Of a stretch of 64,000 bases of DNA, positions 8,575-16,757 are shown piece by piece; position 1 is the first letter of the stretch; every line of letters starts with the position of its first letter. The notes beneath the pieces are model-generated. The model did no database searches. It was not told where the DNA came from and saw nothing but the letters and a program-made list of their open reading frames with translations. The position numbers and the translations under genes are program-made. Location: the NCBI GenBank assembly GCA_041441555.1, contig JASDSW010000046.1, forward strand, positions 1 to 64,000. The letters are read 5' to 3'. Source of the stretch: Pseudaeromonas sp041441555 (GTDB lineage: Bacteria > Pseudomonadota > Gammaproteobacteria > Enterobacterales > Aeromonadaceae).

Positions 8575-8869
8575 GGTTGGTAACTCCTTTATCCTCAGAT
8601 TGCATCATGAGAGCCTTGCCCTGGGTCAGACAGTCCACAACCTTGAAACGGGCTGCTTTCAGAACATTGGCCAATGTCTGCCGGGAGACGCCCATTGCCA
8701 CGGCCGCTTCTTGCTGCTGCATCCCCAGCAGATCAACCAGGCGTAACGACTCAAATTCGTCGTCACTCAAGCGAACCTGCTCCAATTGACTCATCGGTCG
8801 ACCATTGGGTTTGAAGCAGCTGTCCGCAGGGCGGCCACAGATGTTGCGAGGGATCTTGGGTCTTGCCAT
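8549..8869 (-). CDS. DUF134 family helix-turn-helix regulator
   Basis: The 106-residue protein starts MARPKIPR and matches the DUF134 family: an N-terminal basic motif with conserved cysteines (NICGRPADSCFKPNG) and a sigma-like helix-turn-helix (LRLVDLLGMQQQEAAVAMGV, then SRQTLANVL). The cysteines could hold a metal or Fe-S cluster. The ATG at 8869 has AGGAGG six bases upstream. Three copies of a TGGCATATGCCA-type palindrome lie directly upstream, one over the start of transcription, so autorepression is likely. DUF134 genes commonly neighbour NifX-like genes, as here. Confidence 0.85.
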   Translation of the reverse strand: MARPKIPRNICGRPADSCFKPNGRPMSQLEQVRLSDDEFESLRLVDLLGMQQQEAAVAMGVSRQTLANVLKAARFKVVDCLTQGKALMMQSEDKGVTNHDHCHSNE

Positions 8870-8882
8870 AACGCCTCCTAAT

Positions 8883-8961
8883 TGGCATATGCCACTTATA
8901 CGCCTCATTTATGGCATATGCAATATTTAATCTTGCCTGTCGGATCATATGGCGTGTGCCA
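8883..8961 (-). promoter_or_regulatory. Promoter with three palindromic operators upstream of the DUF134 gene
   Basis: Operator 1 is TGGCATATGCCA (8883-8894, perfect palindrome), operator 2 is TGGCATATGCAA (8912-8923, one mismatch), and operator 3 is TGGCGTGTGCCA (8950-8961). On the minus strand, -35 TTGCAT (8918-8923) and -10 TATAAG (8895-8900) are separated by exactly 17 bases. Operator 2 overlaps the -35 and operator 1 abuts the -10 over the expected start, a repressor layout. The downstream gene for a helix-turn-helix protein is the obvious candidate for the binder. Confidence 0.75.
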
Positions 8962-9015
8962 CCGCGAGCATGACTAGCCCGCGAGGACGCCCCGGCCATG
9001 GCCGACGAGCAACGG

Positions 9016-9468
9016 TTACTCCGTCGTCTCCGGCTCATCCCAGCGCAGCTTACCCGCGGCCGAATAGGGCGACTGTTCCGGTTTTTGCGCCTTGAGAAAC
9101 AGCAGCAAACCGGGAAGCCCCCAGTAGCAGAGTCCGAGGATGGCGTTGACAAATGCCGGCTCTGCCCGCGATGCAGCGTAGATCCGCCCCGCCTGCAAAC
9201 AGTCGATGGCGTAAGCCACATAGCCGAGAAAGAGCACCACGCCAATCAGCCTGAAGGCGAAGAAGCAGCTATAGGGGGCGTATAAGCCGATGCAGAGCAA
9301 CAGACAGACGGCCGCGATCACCCACCCCACCAGAGCACCGATCAGGTTCCCGGAGTAAAAGTTATCGATGGAAATCAATGCAATCGGCAGTGCAAACAGC
9401 AGACACAGCGGAAAGAGCACATAAAAACCCCACCACCGCACTCTAAAAAACTTCAAATCGCCCTTCAT
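9016..9468 (-). CDS. Four-segment membrane protein, unknown function
   Basis: The 150-residue protein has about four hydrophobic segments (residues 13-33, 42-64, 70-90 and 108-125) and a short charged C-terminal tail. I recognise no family. The ATG at 9468 has AGGAG about six bases upstream. It lies 54 bases upstream of the third DUF134 operator, on the same strand, so read-through into the DUF134 operon is possible, but no evidence ties the functions together. Confidence 0.75.
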   Translation of the reverse strand: MKGDLKFFRVRWWGFYVLFPLCLLFALPIALISIDNFYSGNLIGALVGWVIAAVCLLLCIGLYAPYSCFFAFRLIGVVLFLGYVAYAIDCLQAGRIYAASRAEPAFVNAILGLCYWGLPGLLLFLKAQKPEQSPYSAAGKLRWDEPETTE

Positions 9469-9810
9469 CGAGATCTCCTGTTGCTCTCTTGCCCCTAGCG
9501 CCTACACGAATACAAAACCCGCCAGGGGGCACACTAAGACAGCTAGATACTGGGAACCTAGCTCGTGAATACCTAGCCAATAGAGTCCACTCTATCACGC
9601 CAGCCCCGGCGAGAAATCCACCTGACTCTCACCGCTAGCAACGTGATGGATGGAGCTCGCCAGCCCCAGGCATGCAAATCGGTCAGCGTCACAGGATCCG
9701 TGACGGCATGCCTTGGGATCCGGAGCGAGTGAGGCTCGCCTGTCTCATCGTTGGATGCAGGGCGGTTGTCGAATTGCTAACCGATTGAAAGCTGGGCGGT
9801 AAAAATTGTT
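9469..9810. other. Intergenic region, nothing recognised
   Basis: About 340 bases between the membrane-protein gene and the tRNA promoter. I see no convincing ORF, repeat or RNA structure; it presumably includes the promoter of the membrane-protein gene. Confidence 0.4.
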
Positions 9811-9838
9811 TTGACCGTCCGGTTTCTCTACGTATAAT
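9811..9838 (+). promoter_or_regulatory. Promoter of the tRNA operon
   Basis: TTGACC (-35) and TATAAT (-10, 9833-9838) are 16 bases apart, followed by a GC-rich discriminator (GCGCCGG) typical of stringently controlled stable-RNA promoters. The first tRNA begins 32 bases downstream. Confidence 0.85.
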
Positions 9839-9870
9839 GCGCCGGTCTCAGTGAGACAATCTTCAGCGAT

Positions 9871-9946
<76 letters not shown>

Positions 9947-9961
9947 AGATTTGCTTCAAAC

Positions 9962-10035
9962 GGCGCGTTAACAAAGCGGTTATGTAGCGGATTGCAAATC
10001 CGCCTAGTCCGGTTCGACTCCGGAACGCGCCTCCA
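9962..10035 (+). tRNA. tRNA-Cys (GCA)
   Basis: A 74-nt cloverleaf with acceptor GGCGCGT/ACGCGCC, anticodon GCA in the loop TTGCAAA, T-arm GGTTCGACTCC, and encoded CCA. It lies 15 bases after tRNA-Gly. Confidence 0.97.
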
Positions 10036-10056
10036 TCTTTCTTGTTGTACTGCTCA

Positions 10057-10143
10057 GCCCGAGTGGTGAAATCGGTAGACACAAGGGATTTAAAATCCCT
10101 CGCTGGCAACGGCGTGCCGGTTCGATTCCGGCCTCGGGCACCA
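10057..10143 (+). tRNA. tRNA-Leu (TAA)
   Basis: An 87-nt class II tRNA with a long variable arm, acceptor GCCCGAG/CTCGGGC, anticodon TAA and encoded CCA. It is last in the operon. Its 3' end faces the small-ORF stretch at 10144-10647 and is a plausible integration site, though I see no repeated attachment core. Confidence 0.96.
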
Positions 10144-10298
10144 TAAAAATCCATCAGTTACGTACCAAACTCCGCAATCCAATATCTCCTAGGGAATATG
10201 ATTGGGGAATATGCATTTCCACGATTTGTATTTTTATTCACTTCTCCTTGCTTCATCCTGCTCAACCAAGCCAGGCATCTATAAGCCTAGCCAACACC

Positions 10299-10421
10299 CT
10301 ACGCTGCAACCGGATCTTCCGCCCTCACTCCTTTTGCATCTTCAATTTCTATCCACAAAACCATTCCAGATTCATCAATCACCCGCACCCGGCGGAATAC
10401 CAGGTCTGCTTCTTGTTCCAT
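10299..10421 (-). CDS. Tiny ORF, 40 residues, unknown
   Basis: Starts MEQEADLVFRRVRVIDESGM and is acidic, with no membrane segment. It has a strong ribosome binding site (AGGAGAGGACAG before the ATG at 10421). I do not recognise it. It is one of two short minus-strand ORFs with good binding sites between tRNA-Leu and the GGDEF-EAL gene; a remnant of a small phage or mobile element is one explanation. Confidence 0.4.
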   Translation of the reverse strand: MEQEADLVFRRVRVIDESGMVLWIEIEDAKGVRAEDPVAA

Positions 10422-10506
10422 CTGTCCTCTCCTAGACAACTACCGGAGCAAAAACACTAGCACCATTGGATCGCCATAAATACTCGCCAATTGATATGTT
10501 CCGCCA

Positions 10507-10596
10507 TTAATTGGCCGTTTTTTTGTGCGCCGATTTTGAGTTGTCACAGTGATCGCAGTTGGAGGTTCTATGAGCCAAAGCAAGAAGCGATACCAT
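10507..10596 (-). CDS. Tiny ORF, 29 residues, Cys/His motif
   Basis: Starts MVSLLALAHRTSNCDHCDN and ends KKTAN. The ATG at 10596 follows GAGGTGCTTA, a good binding site. The CDHCD segment could bind a metal but is too short to classify. It lies downstream of the GGDEF-EAL stop on the same strand, followed after about 85 bases by the 40-residue ORF. Confidence 0.35.
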   Translation of the reverse strand: MVSLLALAHRTSNCDHCDNSKSAHKKTAN

Positions 10597-10647
10597 TAAG
10601 CACCTCAAGACAGGCTTGGCGCGCCAATTCGTTGCCTCGGCCTGTTA

Positions 10648-13600
10648 CTACACCGAGCGCCAGCGTTGGTCGTGCTGCCACTGCTGGCACCAGGGCACCA
10701 CAGCCTGGGCCGGCATGGGGCGCGCGATGCCGAAGCCCTGGGCCAGATGGCAGCCGAGTAGACGCAGTTGCCGGCCGTGCTCCATGGTTTCGACCCCCTC
10801 GGCGATCACCTGCCGGTGGAACACGTTGGCCAGTTGGATCACCCCCTCGACAATCCCCAGATCGTCGTTGTCGGTCAGCATGTCGCGCACGAAGCTCTGA
10901 TCGATCTTCAAGGTATCGATGGGCAGCTTGCGTAGATAGGTCAATGACGAGTAGCCGGTGCCGAAATCGTCCAGGGCAAAGTGGATCCCCAGCTGGCGAC
11001 AGTCGAGCAGGATGCCGATGGCCTGCTCCATGTCGGCAATGGCCGCACTCTCCAGAACTTCCAGCTCAAAATGTTCGGGATCCAGCCCGGGATGACGCGC
11101 CAAAGCCGCCTGCAGATGGGCCAGGAAACCCGGCTGCAGCAGATGATTGGCGCTGACATTGACGCTGACGGTCAGCAGCAATCCCATCTGATGCCAGGCG
11201 GCGGCCTGGGCCATCGCGGTCTGGATCACCCATTCGCCGAAAATGGTCTCCAGGTGGCTGCCATGCAGATGGGGCAAGAAGTCGGCCGGTGCCAACAACC
11301 CCTGCGTCGGATGTTGCCAGCGGATCAGCGCCTCGACGCCGATGACCCGGCCATCGTCCAGATCCACCTTGGGCTGGTAGAACAGCACAAACTCCTGGTT
11401 CAGCAGCGATTGATGCATGGTTTCGAGATACTTGCGGTGGGTCTGCGCCTTGCGATCGCTCTCGGGATCAAACAGCTGATAGCGGTTCTTGCCGGCCTCT
11501 TTGGCCTGGTACATGGCTTGATCGGCATGGCGCAACAGGGTATCTGGGTCTTCATCATCTTCCGGGTAGAGGGTGACCCCGATGCTGGCCGAGATGGAGA
11601 TCTGGATGCCACTGGCACTCACCGATTCGCCAATCGCCGCCATCAACCGGTCCAGGATCAGGGTGCACTCCTCCGCCGAGTGGATGTCGGCCAGCAAGAT
11701 CACGAACTCATCCCCGCCGATGCGGGAAATCGTGTCCTCATTGCGCAGCACGCTCTGCAGATGATGGGTGACGCCGATGAGCAGTTGATCGCCCACCTCG
11801 TGGCCGTAGCGATCGTTGACCGCCTTGAAATTGTCCAGATCGAGAAAGCAGATGGCGCAGGAGTGATGGTGCCGTACCGAGCGGGCGATGGCCTGCTGCA
11901 GGCGATCGGACAATAGCCGACGATTGGGCACCCCGGTCAGCGGATCATAATGGGCGACCCGGTCGAGCTCGAACTCATGGGCCTTGAGCTGGGAGATATC
12001 GGAGAAGAGGCCGACATAGTGCAGCAACTCGCCCTGGGCATTGCGCACCGTCGAGATGGAGAGCAACTCAGCATACACTTCCCCATTCTTGCGCTTATTC
12101 CAGATCTCGCCGCGCCAGAAGTCATGCTCATGCACCGAATGCCACATGGCCCGATAAAACAGTTCATCATGCTGCCCCGACGCCAGCAGGCGGGGCGATT
12201 GACCGATGGCTTCCTCGGCCGAATAACCGGTGATCCGGGTGAAAGCGGCATTGACCTTGGTGATGAGATTCTCCGGACTCACCACCATGATGCCTTCGTA
12301 GCTGCTCTCGAAGACGACGGCGGCCTCCTTTTGCGCCTGTTCGAGGATCTTGCGTTCCGTGATATCGGTGTGGGTGCCGGACATCAGCAGCGGCCTGCCC
12401 TGCTCATCCCAGGTGACGATGCGACCGCAGGAGAGGATCCAGCGCCAGCCACCTGCCTTGGTGCGACAGCGCAACTCGACTTCATGGCTGGGGATCTCAC
12501 CCCGCAAGTGGCGCTCGATAGAGTCTTTGGCCACGGCCAGATCGTCACTCTGCACGATGGACGACCAGTTATCCGGCTGAACATCCAGCTCTCCGGGCTC
12601 ATAGCCGAGCATGGTCTGCCAGCGCGAACTGACCACGAATTCGTTGGTCTGCAGATTCCACTCCCAATAGCCCTGATCCGACCCCTCAATGACCCGGGCG
12701 AGCTGCTGCTCCCGCTCCAGCAACGCCTCTTCGGCGTGCTTGTGCTCGGAAATATCGGACAGGGAGCCAATCAGGCGGGTCGCCTCGCCGCTGGCATCGC
12801 GGTGTACCGCTCGTCCCAGCACCCGCATCCAGCGGATCGACCCACTCTTGGTCACCAGGCGGAAGGTAAAGTCCAGACTGCCGGTTTCCCCCCGGCGATG
12901 GGCGTTGATATGGCTCAGGACGCTGGCTCGATCCTCGGGGTGAATCATCTGGGAGAAGAAAGCAAAATCGTGGCGGTCCTCACTGGCCGAATAGCCGGTG
13001 ACCTCGTAATAACGGGGGGAGCGATAGATGTACTGGCGCGAGATATCCCAATCCCAGAAGCCATCACTGGTGGCCTCGACCACCAGTTGCAACCGCTCCT
13101 GGCTGGCCTGTAGCTGCAAGGCCAGCAACTTGGCCTCGGTAATGTCCTGCATGGTGCCATACATGCGGGTGATTCGGCCTTGCGGATCAGTGAAGGCTTC
13201 GCCGCGGGAGGTGATCCAGCGATGCTCGCCATCGTCACGGATGATTTCGGCATCACACTGGTAGGCCTGCCCCGTTTCCTGGCAGTGCATCACCAGTGGC
13301 GCCAGCCGCTGCCAGCTCTCCGAGGTGAAGTAACCTTGCATCTCGGCGTAGTCGGCCGGTGGACGCTGCGGATCCCGCCCCAGGATCCGATAAATCTCCT
13401 CAGACCATACTGGCCTGCCCGTTTGCAGATCCCACTCCCAGTTGCCCACCTTGGCAAGACGCTGGGCATGACGCAGCGCCGCTTCGCTGGCCTTGATCGC
13501 ATCCTGATCCAACTGCTGTCGGGTGATATCGCGGGAGATGCCAAACAGGCCAATGACGCTACCGCGTTTGTCGAACACGGGGCCCTTGGTCACCATAAAC

Positions 13601-14469
13601 ACCAAGTTTTCCCCGCCCTGGATGGTGAGCTGCTCGATGTGGGTCTGCACCTTGCCTGCGGCCAGAATAGCGGCATCGGTGTCGTGCAGGCTCTGCGCCG
13701 AGGCGGCGTCAAACAGGGCACTGTCATCCAAACCGAGTAGTTGCGACGGGGTTTTGCCGACAAACGCCGCAGCAGCCGCATTGACCATCTGATAGCGCCC
13801 CTGGCGATCCTTGACGAAGACGGCATCGGAGGTACCGCTGACGATGGAATCCATCAACCGTTGGTTGACCTCCAAACTGGCAATCGAGCGGCGCAGCAAC
13901 GCACTGAGAATACTCACGGCGATGCCGTTGACCATCAACAGAATCCACTGCAGATGCACGTAGCTCGGAGAGGCATAGGCGTGCAGGGCCGGCTTGGCCA
14001 GCAGATCGACGCCCACCCCCAACAAGGCCGTCGCCAGCAGCCCAGGGCCCAGCCCGCCCATGAGGGCGCTGAGGATGATGGGCAGCATGAAGAGGATCAT
14101 CAAGGGTTGGCGGCCGAGATCGAGCGGAATGGCCATACGCAGGGCGAGCACCGACAGCGCGATGGTGATGGCAAAACCATAGATCAGCCAGCGAGGTTGC
14201 CCGCCGAGGCCCATCCCCTCGGCGAGGGCATCGAGCGATGAGCCGTGACGCTCGGCCGTATTGGCCGGAATGGCGCGCAAGGCAAAGAAAAATAGCGCGG
14301 CGGTGGCGATGACAAAAAAGATCCCCTTGACCGTCGATAGCGCCATCGCAGCATCCGGGCCACTCACCAGCATCAACAGGTGGTCGGAGAGGAAGATCCA
14401 CAACAGGGCCAGGATCAGATAACTGCCGACGGCAATGAGGATGAAACGATCGCGTGGCGAATTAAACAT
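10648..14469 (-). CDS. Membrane GGDEF-EAL protein with five PAS domains
   Basis: The 1273-residue protein has two N-terminal membrane segments (about 8-60), a four-segment block resembling the KdpD-type DUF4118 region (about 95-190), five PAS domains in series (about 195-315, 330-450, 460-590, 600-715 and 720-845), a GGDEF domain with intact RIGGDEF and an RxxD inhibitory site (RNED), and a C-terminal EAL domain with EALIRW, DDFGTGYSSL, LKIDQSFV and VIAEGVET. Both catalytic centres look intact, so it could make or degrade c-di-GMP. The start at 14469 (MFNSPRDR) has GAGGTG eight bases upstream; a longer frame begins at 14550. Confidence 0.9.
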   Translation of the reverse strand: MFNSPRDRFILIAVGSYLILALLWIFLSDHLLMLVSGPDAAMALSTVKGIFFVIATAALFFFALRAIPANTAERHGSSLDALAEGMGLGGQPRWLIYGFAITIALSVLALRMAIPLDLGRQPLMILFMLPIILSALMGGLGPGLLATALLGVGVDLLAKPALHAYASPSYVHLQWILLMVNGIAVSILSALLRRSIASLEVNQRLMDSIVSGTSDAVFVKDRQGRYQMVNAAAAAFVGKTPSQLLGLDDSALFDAASAQSLHDTDAAILAAGKVQTHIEQLTIQGGENLVFMVTKGPVFDKRGSVIGLFGISRDITRQQLDQDAIKASEAALRHAQRLAKVGNWEWDLQTGRPVWSEEIYRILGRDPQRPPADYAEMQGYFTSESWQRLAPLVMHCQETGQAYQCDAEIIRDDGEHRWITSRGEAFTDPQGRITRMYGTMQDITEAKLLALQLQASQERLQLVVEATSDGFWDWDISRQYIYRSPRYYEVTGYSASEDRHDFAFFSQMIHPEDRASVLSHINAHRRGETGSLDFTFRLVTKSGSIRWMRVLGRAVHRDASGEATRLIGSLSDISEHKHAEEALLEREQQLARVIEGSDQGYWEWNLQTNEFVVSSRWQTMLGYEPGELDVQPDNWSSIVQSDDLAVAKDSIERHLRGEIPSHEVELRCRTKAGGWRWILSCGRIVTWDEQGRPLLMSGTHTDITERKILEQAQKEAAVVFESSYEGIMVVSPENLITKVNAAFTRITGYSAEEAIGQSPRLLASGQHDELFYRAMWHSVHEHDFWRGEIWNKRKNGEVYAELLSISTVRNAQGELLHYVGLFSDISQLKAHEFELDRVAHYDPLTGVPNRRLLSDRLQQAIARSVRHHHSCAICFLDLDNFKAVNDRYGHEVGDQLLIGVTHHLQSVLRNEDTISRIGGDEFVILLADIHSAEECTLILDRLMAAIGESVSASGIQISISASIGVTLYPEDDEDPDTLLRHADQAMYQAKEAGKNRYQLFDPESDRKAQTHRKYLETMHQSLLNQEFVLFYQPKVDLDDGRVIGVEALIRWQHPTQGLLAPADFLPHLHGSHLETIFGEWVIQTAMAQAAAWHQMGLLLTVSVNVSANHLLQPGFLAHLQAALARHPGLDPEHFELEVLESAAIADMEQAIGILLDCRQLGIHFALDDFGTGYSSLTYLRKLPIDTLKIDQSFVRDMLTDNDDLGIVEGVIQLANVFHRQVIAEGVETMEHGRQLRLLGCHLAQGFGIARPMPAQAVVPWCQQWQHDQRWRSV

Positions 14470-14864
14470 CGGTTGATCACCTCGAGTGCCATGGGCCGAC
14501 TCCTTGCCCGCAACACTCTGTTCAGTGGGCCACAAACCCGCGCCAGCCAATACACGGCGCCATGTGCAAGTGCCACCCCCGTCCCTTCAACTGACTAGCT
14601 CGGGGAACCTGTTACCGAATGACTATCAAGGTGAGTGTACATAGCGGGGGGCAAGATGGAAATCTTGCTGAAATAGCTGTGGAAACAATCACATTTGCCA
14701 CCATTACCCATAGAGATGGCAGGGATTTATGCGGCGTTGCAACGGTCGCGATGTCATCGAAACGCTCTCGACGCCCACCGCTGGCCGTCGTCGGGATGAC
14801 AGACAAGGCACAGAAGTTCAGTCCGGTGATTCCATCGAGGGCGCAAATAGGGTACAAGGACGCC
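14470..14864. other. Divergent intergenic region
   Basis: About 395 bases between divergent GGDEF-EAL and RIO kinase genes. It must hold both promoters, but I see no clear consensus boxes, repeats or small genes. Confidence 0.4.
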
Positions 14865-15722
14865 ATGAAAACACCCAAACGTATACAACCTCTGGTGGAT
14901 GATGGCCTGGTGGATGAGGTCGTCCGTCGCCTGAAGAGCGGCAAAGAAGCCGATGTCTTTGTGGTCCGATGCGGCTCCGAGATCCGCTGCGCCAAAGTCT
15001 ATAAGGAAGCCAGCCAACGCAGCTTCAAACAGGCGGTGCAGTATCAGGAGGGGCGCAAGGTGCGCAACAGCCGGGATGCCCGCGCCATGGAGAAGGGTTC
15101 CAAATTCGGCCGCAAGCAGCAAGAAGAGAGCTGGCAGCACACCGAAGTGGACGCCCTCTACAAACTGGCCAGCGTCGGCGTACGCGTCCCCCAGCCCTAC
15201 GGCTGTTTCGATGGCGTGCTCTTGATGGAGCTCATCACCGATGAGGAGGGGCATGTAGCTCCGCGCCTGGCCGATGTCACCATGTCCGCCGAGCAGGCAC
15301 TCGAAGACCATGCCGAGATGCTCCAGCACGTGGTGCGCATGCTCTGCGCCGGCCTGGTGCATGGCGATCTCTCCGAATTCAACGTGCTGGTTGACGAATT
15401 TGGCCCCGTCATCATCGACCTGCCTCAGGTGGTCGATGCTGCGGCCAACAACCACGCCAAGTCCATGCTGGAGCGCGACGTCAACAACCTGACCGAATAC
15501 TACGGCCAGTTCGCCCCCGAGTTACTCGGCCGTCGTTACGCCAAGGAGATGTGGGCGCTATACGAAGAGGGCAAGTTGCAACCGGACAGCCCCTTGACCG
15601 GCCATTTCGTGGAGAGTGAGGCGGCGGTGGATCTCGATTCAGTGCTGGATGAGATCAATACGGTGCTCGAAGAGGAGCAGGCGCGCCGCCAGCGGCTGCG
15701 CGAAGCCCGAGAGTTCGACTGA
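14865..15722 (+). CDS. RIO1-family serine protein kinase
   Basis: The 285-residue protein has the RIO kinase core: the ATP-binding region SGKEADVFVV with the lysine in CAKVYK, the catalytic loop VHGDLSEFN and the metal-binding IDLPQ. Archaeal and eukaryotic RIO kinases act in ribosome maturation; the bacterial role is poorly known. The start at 14865 has AAGGA seven bases upstream; a longer frame to 14619 has no support. The DUF481 gene follows after 31 bases, so the two may be co-transcribed. Confidence 0.9.
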   Translation: MKTPKRIQPLVDDGLVDEVVRRLKSGKEADVFVVRCGSEIRCAKVYKEASQRSFKQAVQYQEGRKVRNSRDARAMEKGSKFGRKQQEESWQHTEVDALYKLASVGVRVPQPYGCFDGVLLMELITDEEGHVAPRLADVTMSAEQALEDHAEMLQHVVRMLCAGLVHGDLSEFNVLVDEFGPVIIDLPQVVDAAANNHAKSMLERDVNNLTEYYGQFAPELLGRRYAKEMWALYEEGKLQPDSPLTGHFVESEAAVDLDSVLDEINTVLEEEQARRQRLREAREFD

Positions 15723-15753
15723 CATCGTCGGCACCGATCAAGGAGTAGTCGTC

Positions 15754-16748
15754 ATGGATGCTAGGATGGGTTGCTGGTTACTGCTGACGCTGGCATCGGG
15801 CGCCAGTGCCGATACCCTCTGGCTGACCAACGGCGATCGGCTCACCGGCCAGATCACCAAACTGCAGGACGGCAAGCTGGGGCTGAACACCAAATACGCC
15901 GGCACCTTGCAAATCAAATGGCCCGAGGTGCAGCGCATCGAATCCCAGGCCCCGCTGTTGATTGAGCTGGCCCCCGGTCAGAAGCCCCCGCCGAAGGGAG
16001 GCAGTCTGGTGGAATTCAAGAGTCCCCAGCAGCAGCGAACCCTGGTGCAAGCCCAGATCCAAGGCATCGAGCAACCGGCGCACTTCAGCCCGAAATTCAA
16101 CTGGAGTGGCAACCTGGATCTGAGTCTGGATATCGAGCGCGAGGAGGATGACAGCGACAATCTGCGCCTCAAAAGCGACAACGAATTCCTCAAAGGTTAC
16201 TGGCGCGATAATTTGGATGGCTCTTGGGAAACGCGCAAGACCAACGGCGTCCGTGATCGCCACAACTACGAGCTGAACAACTCACTGGACTATTTTTGGA
16301 GCAGCCACTGGTTCTGGCGCGGCGAGGCCAGCTATCAGCGCGACTTCCATGACGATCTCTTTGAAGAGAGCAAATACGGCAGTGGTCCAGGCTACCGTTT
16401 CTATGACAACAAAAGCGGCCGTTTCGAACTAGGCTCCACCTTGGGCCGACAAGCCTACCTGTACCATGAAGAGCCCGATCTGCGCTTTGCCATCCTGACC
16501 TTCAGCTGGGATTACCGCCGCTTCCTGCTGGACGACGGTTTGCTGGAACTCTACACCAACGGCGACTACAGCTACCCCGACACCGATNNNNNNNNNNNNN
16601 NNNNNNNNNNNNNNNNNNNNNNNNNNNNNNNNNNNNNNNNNNNNNNNNNNNNNNNNNNACCTTCTCCAGCGAGTTGGAGTCGCTGCACGGCACCCAGGAG
16701 TCCCATAACAACTGGAAGCACTTCTGGGGCCTCGGCTACAGCTGGTAA
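15754..16748 (+). CDS. DUF481 outer-membrane protein, interrupted by an assembly gap
   Basis: A signal peptide (about 1-20, ending GASADT) is followed by a short domain with TLWLTNGDRLTGQITKL, then a DUF481-type beta-barrel with alternating aromatic strands. The ATG at 15754 has AAGGAG nine bases upstream. Seventy-one Ns (16588-16658) interrupt the barrel. After the gap, the frame ending in WGLGYSW and TAA at 16748 is clearly the true C-terminus, because a terminal aromatic strand is typical; the frame that reads straight through the Ns is not. Function unknown, related to E. coli YdiY. Confidence 0.85.
16588..16658. other. Assembly gap (71 Ns)
   Basis: Undetermined bases inside the DUF481 gene. 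The coding sequence on each side keeps a single frame only if the real gap length is a multiple of three, so 71 is an estimate. Confidence 0.95.
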
Positions 16749-16757
16749 CCGCCTACA

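Larger units (their letters stand above)
10144..10647. other. Unusual stretch between tRNA-Leu and the GGDEF-EAL gene
   Basis: About 500 bases, visibly richer in A+T than the flanks, with no full-length gene. It holds the two tiny minus-strand ORFs, separated by an in-frame relic-like reading frame without a start. It has the location expected of a decayed tRNA-integrated element, but no integrase or direct repeat is visible. Confidence 0.4.

Noticed and set aside
8763..9245. 160-codon minus-strand frame across the DUF134 upstream region
   Set aside because: Runs through the promoter and operators and overlaps two better genes in other frames.
10057..10647. tRNA-Leu attachment site with a direct repeat
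   Set aside because: I could not find a repeat of the tRNA 3' end downstream, nor an integrase, so an att site is not supported.
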